A stretch of 51,610 nt of DNA from NCBI GenBank assembly GCA_017504435.1, contig JAFVRD010000032.1, forward strand, positions 1 through 51,610, written 5' to 3'. Position numbers and translations under genes: made by a program. Below are positions 51,434 to 51,610 of this stretch, piece by piece. The notes beneath the pieces are model-generated. The model was not told the DNA's origin, ran no database searches, and was given only the letters and a program-made list of their open reading frames with translations. Positions within the stretch are counted from its first letter, which is position 1; every line of letters starts with the position of its first letter. The DNA comes from Lentisphaeria bacterium. GTDB lineage: Bacteria > Verrucomicrobiota > Lentisphaeria > Victivallales > Victivallaceae.

Positions 51434-51610
51434 TCACATTTCCACGAGATAGTGTTCGATCCGTCCGTACTCGCTGCCGACATTGATTCCCATAAAACCG
51501 GGAACAACCTCTCCGATGACTCTGCGGTGTGTATGTCCGCAAATCAGATAATTATTGTACATCGGGTCAAATGGCAATTCGTGAACGAGGTCTTTCGCTC
51601 CGGAATAAAA
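51434..51610 (-). CDS. Metallophosphoesterase, C-terminal fragment (cut by window edge)
   Basis: Only the last 58 residues are present, ending GSEYGRIEHYLVEM then TGA. The motif NNYLICGHTHRRVIGEVVPG contains GHTH, the last metal-binding motif of calcineurin-like phosphoesterases. The start and the first metal motifs lie outside the window. The stop is 23 bp upstream of the chosen J-domain gene start, so the two are probably co-transcribed. The substrate cannot be told from this part. Confidence 0.75.
   Translation of the reverse strand, partial: FYSGAKDLVHELPFDPMYNNYLICGHTHRRVIGEVVPGFMGINVGSEYGRIEHYLVEM

Overview
The window looks like chromosomal DNA of a Lentisphaerota bacterium of the Victivallis type, probably host-associated. 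This is an inference from gene content: several prepilin-type proteins beginning [20 protein letters not shown] with an H-X9-DG-like C-terminus, a large stock of secreted glycan-active enzymes (a GH71/GH99-like protein, DUF6259-like and DUF4838-like proteins, a sialate O-acetylesterase), sugar-type regulators and sugar-type operators. By my reading all 42 complete coding regions stop at TGA or TAA and none at TAG. No rRNA, tRNA, CRISPR array or transposase gene was seen.

Layout. 1-4280 (minus): a regulator-led operon, GntR/LacI-type regulator, secreted protein, pseudopilin, secreted GH71/GH99-like hydrolase cut by the window edge. 4543-10073 (minus): a translation and Fe-S operon, proS, an exported protein, nifU, prfB, epmA, with stop/start overlaps. 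10177-22232 (minus): a nearly complete type II secretion operon, in transcription order a repeat-containing exported protein, gspL-, gspM- and gspC-like genes, gspD, E, F, G, H, I, J, K and a small exported protein. 22273-26209 (minus): a short division and cell-wall cluster, mraZ, rsmH, ftsL-like, ftsI, whose promoter overlaps a ladder of about 10-bp-phased GGTA repeats, a likely MraZ operator. 26370-28658 (plus): ackA-pta with a strong terminator.

28675-45128 is a glycan-use region: a minus-strand lipoprotein; a plus-strand operon of a pseudopilin with a doubled prepilin signal, a DUF6259-like glycosidase and an M28-like/AAC(3) fusion; then minus-strand genes for an MBL-fold hydrolase, two alpha/alpha-barrel enzymes, glycerate kinase, sialate O-acetylesterase and a Gfo/Idh/MocA oxidoreductase. 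Two promoters here carry different palindromes exactly 15 bp downstream of the -10 box, as expected for LacI-type repression.

45129-49053 is an accessory region: a structured RNA candidate, an inverted repeat, two 108-bp direct repeats about 86% identical, a DUF4838-like gene coupled to a four-helix-bundle (S23/Avd-like) gene, and an array of about nine small hairpins ending in a terminator-like hairpin. 49054-51610 (minus) holds the end of a metallophosphoesterase gene, a J-domain gene and an Mrr-like nuclease gene interrupted by an in-frame TAG.

Functionally, the type II secretion machine, the pseudopilins and the secreted hydrolases fit an export-and-degrade way of life, and ackA-pta fits acetate-forming fermentation. 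The most unusual items are the pilin with two FTLIELLV motifs 198 bp apart that differ only synonymously, the absence of glycine before every prepilin cleavage site, the amber-interrupted nuclease, and the hairpin array beside the four-helix-bundle gene.
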